Both the position numbers and the translations under genes were made by a program. 7,063 nt of DNA, taken from positions 1-7,063 of the forward strand of contig JAOPVM010000418.1 in the NCBI GenBank assembly GCA_025966215.1. The letters are read 5' to 3'. Of the stretch, positions 5,677-7,063 are shown piece after piece. Every line of letters begins with the position of its first letter. The stretch's first letter is position 1. Origin of the DNA: Klenkia sp. (lineage in GTDB: Bacteria > Actinomycetota > Actinomycetes > Mycobacteriales > Geodermatophilaceae). The notes below the pieces were generated by a model that was not told where the DNA came from, did not search any database, and saw only the letters and a list, made by a program, of their open reading frames with translations.

Positions 5677-7063
5677 GAGGGCCTGCCGGTGGGGAGCGGG
5701 GCGGCGGTGCGGCCGGGCAGGTCTGCGGCCTCGAGGGGCCGGGCCAGCAGGAAGCCCTGCACGAACCGGTGGCCCATGTCGCGCAGCAGCTGCAGCTCCG
5801 CCGGGGTCTCCACGCCCTCGACGACGACGTCCATGCCCAGGCTGGTGCCCAGGTGCAGGACCGACCGGCACAGCGCCCGGCGTTGCCGGTCGTGCTCGAT
5901 GTCGGCCAGGAACTGCCGGTCCATCTTGAGGACGTCGATGGGCAGCCCGACCAGGTAGGCCAGCGACGACCAGCCCGTGCCGAAGTCGTCGACGGCGATC
6001 CGCACGCCGAGTCGGTGCAGCACGAGGAGCTCGTCGGCCACGTGGGGATCGTCCAGCACGACGGACTCGGTGAGCTCGAGGGTCAGCCGGGTGGCCGGCA
6101 GACCGCTCTCGGTCAGCGCCGCGACGACGTCGCCGAGCAGCTCTCCGGAGCGCACGTGCCGGGCCGAGACGTTGACCGCCACCGCCACCGAGCTGCCCGG
6201 GAGTGCGGCCACGGTGCGGGTCGCGGTGCGCAGCACCCACCGGCCGAGGGTGACCACCAGCGCCGACTCCTCGGCCAGCGGGACGAACTCCGCCGGGGAC
6301 ACCTGGCCCCAGGTGGGGTGCGACCAGCGCAGCAGTGCCTCGACCGAGACGGTCCGGTGCAGCGCGAGGTCCACGATCGGTTGGTAGACCAGCCGCAGCT
6401 CGTCGCGCTCCAGGGCGCCGGCCAGGTCCCGGCGCAGCGCGTCGCGGCGGTTCTGGGAGATCAGCTGGGCCACGGAGTGCCGGCGGACCCGGCCGATGCC
6501 GGCGGTGCGGGCGCTGGTCAGCGCGACGCTGGCCCGGCGGAGCACGTCGCCGGCGTCGACGTCGTCCTCGAGGGTGGAGATGCCCGCCGCGGCGGACAGC
6601 CGCAGCCCGCCGAGCAGGTTGTCGGGGTCGACGGCGCGGGTGAGCCGGTGGGCGACGGCCTCGGCGTCGGTGACGGTGCCGGCGACGAGCACGGCGAACT
6701 CGTGCAGGCCGGACCGGACCAACCAGTCCTCCCCGCGGAGCAGGCGGGCGAAGCGGGTGGTCAGCTCGACCAGGACGTGGTCCGGTGGCTCGGCGCCGAG
6801 GCCGCTGATGCCGAGCTGGACCAGGGCGGTGGGCCGGCAGGGGCGGGCCCGCAGCAGCGTGGCCATCCGCTGCACGAGCTCGGGGCGGGTGGGCAGCCCG
6901 GTGACCGGGTCGGTCGCCGACACCAGGGCGACGTCGACGTCGCTGGCCCCGGCGCGTCCGCCGACGTCGCGGCAGTACAGCACCAGGGCGCCGACGTCGG
7001 GGTCGGCCCGCAGGTCGAGGACCCGGGCCTGGATGAGCCGCCAGCTGCCGTCGGTGTGCTGCA
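5673..7063 (-). CDS. PAS-GGDEF-EAL protein: predicted c-di-GMP phosphodiesterase with degenerate GGDEF (5' end cut by window edge)
   Basis: The frame is open to the right edge (first full codon at 7061), giving 462 visible residues; the true start lies outside. Visible residues 1-34 are the tail of a PAS domain (HTDGSWRLIQARVLDL ... LYCRDV), so the internal GTG at 6983 is not the start. A GGDEF-like domain (about 46-195) has DPVTGLPTR, but its signature is GLHEF (118-122) and the metal-binding Asp region reads VQLGISGL, so cyclase activity is not expected. RxxD (R109-D112) is still present five residues before GLHEF. The EAL domain (about 203-448) is complete: VEALLRW with E241, NVSAR with N297, LELTES with E329 and E332, VDDFGTGWSS with D358/D359, LKMD with K379, VVEGVET with E415 and FVQGF with Q435. 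It should hydrolyse c-di-GMP to pGpG. Its stop overlaps the start of the diguanylate cyclase gene. Confidence 0.92.
   Translation of the reverse strand, partial: QHTDGSWRLIQARVLDLRADPDVGALVLYCRDVGGRAGASDVDVALVSATDPVTGLPTRPELVQRMATLLRARPCRPTALVQLGISGLGAEPPDHVLVELTTRFARLLRGEDWLVRSGLHEFAVLVAGTVTDAEAVAHRLTRAVDPDNLLGGLRLSAAAGISTLEDDVDAGDVLRRASVALTSARTAGIGRVRRHSVAQLISQNRRDALRRDLAGALERDELRLVYQPIVDLALHRTVSVEALLRWSHPTWGQVSPAEFVPLAEESALVVTLGRWVLRTATRTVAALPGSSVAVAVNVSARHVRSGELLGDVVAALTESGLPATRLTLELTESVVLDDPHVADELLVLHRLGVRIAVDDFGTGWSSLAYLVGLPIDVLKMDRQFLADIEHDRQRRALCRSVLHLGTSLGMDVVVEGVETPAELQLLRDMGHRFVQGFLLARPLEAADLPGRTAAPLPTGRPS

Noticed and set aside
3271..5958. Plus-strand open frame of 895 codons across the diguanylate cyclase gene
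   Set aside because: Low-complexity, His/Gln/Gly/Asp-rich product mirroring the GGDEF-EAL codons; it crosses a gene boundary on the other strand and has no recognisable fold.
5677..6240. Upstream extension of the diguanylate cyclase frame
   Set aside because: It overlaps the EAL domain of the phosphodiesterase gene in another frame and encodes Arg/Gly-rich sequence; membrane segments begin right after the GTG at 5676.
6981..6983. GTG as start of the phosphodiesterase
   Set aside because: The same frame continues to the window edge and encodes the tail of a PAS domain, so the gene starts outside.
1..7063. Defence system, CRISPR array, mobile element or RNA gene
   Set aside because: No repeat-spacer structure, transposase or integrase, terminal repeats, tRNA-like folds or rRNA sequence were recognised on reading both strands.

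Overview
The window is very G+C-rich bacterial DNA with strong G/C bias at third codon positions, frequent GTG starts and four-base GTGA gene overlaps. This fits a high-GC actinobacterium. The protein style resembles Geodermatophilaceae such as Blastococcus, Modestobacter or Geodermatophilus, but that is an impression and no marker gene was compared. No RNA gene, mobile element, CRISPR array or clear sign of horizontal transfer was seen. Coding is nearly continuous, and the only non-coding gap of note is about 107 bases.

Right half (3121-7063, minus strand): two consecutive cyclic-di-GMP proteins share a GTGA overlap. The upstream one is cut by the right window edge. It has the end of a PAS domain, a degenerate GGDEF domain (GLHEF) and a complete EAL domain with all expected metal and catalytic residues, so it is predicted to be a phosphodiesterase. 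The downstream one is complete (851 aa). It has about ten membrane segments, a PAS domain, an intact GGDEF domain with an RxxD inhibitory site, and an EAL-like domain that has lost most catalytic residues, so it is predicted to be a diguanylate cyclase. Each protein keeps the half the other has lost, so the pair looks like a split synthesis/degradation module.

Centre (2855-3117): a 51-aa single-pass membrane protein lies on the plus strand. It is divergent from the left operon and convergent, with three bases between the genes, with the diguanylate cyclase. The 107-base divergent spacer holds a 7-bp inverted repeat and a 7-bp direct repeat with a 10-bp period, both candidate operator elements.

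Left half (1-2854, minus strand): a tight three-gene operon encodes an UlaG/NAPE-PLD-like metallo-beta-lactamase-fold hydrolase, a DedA/VTT-family membrane protein, and a membrane-anchored alkaline-phosphatase-superfamily hydrolase cut by the left edge. Both junctions are GTGA overlaps. The Shine-Dalgarno of the DedA gene lies in a predicted hairpin inside the end of the hydrolase gene, which suggests translational coupling. A role in membrane lipid or envelope phosphoester turnover is a reasonable inference from these three families together, but the substrate is unknown.
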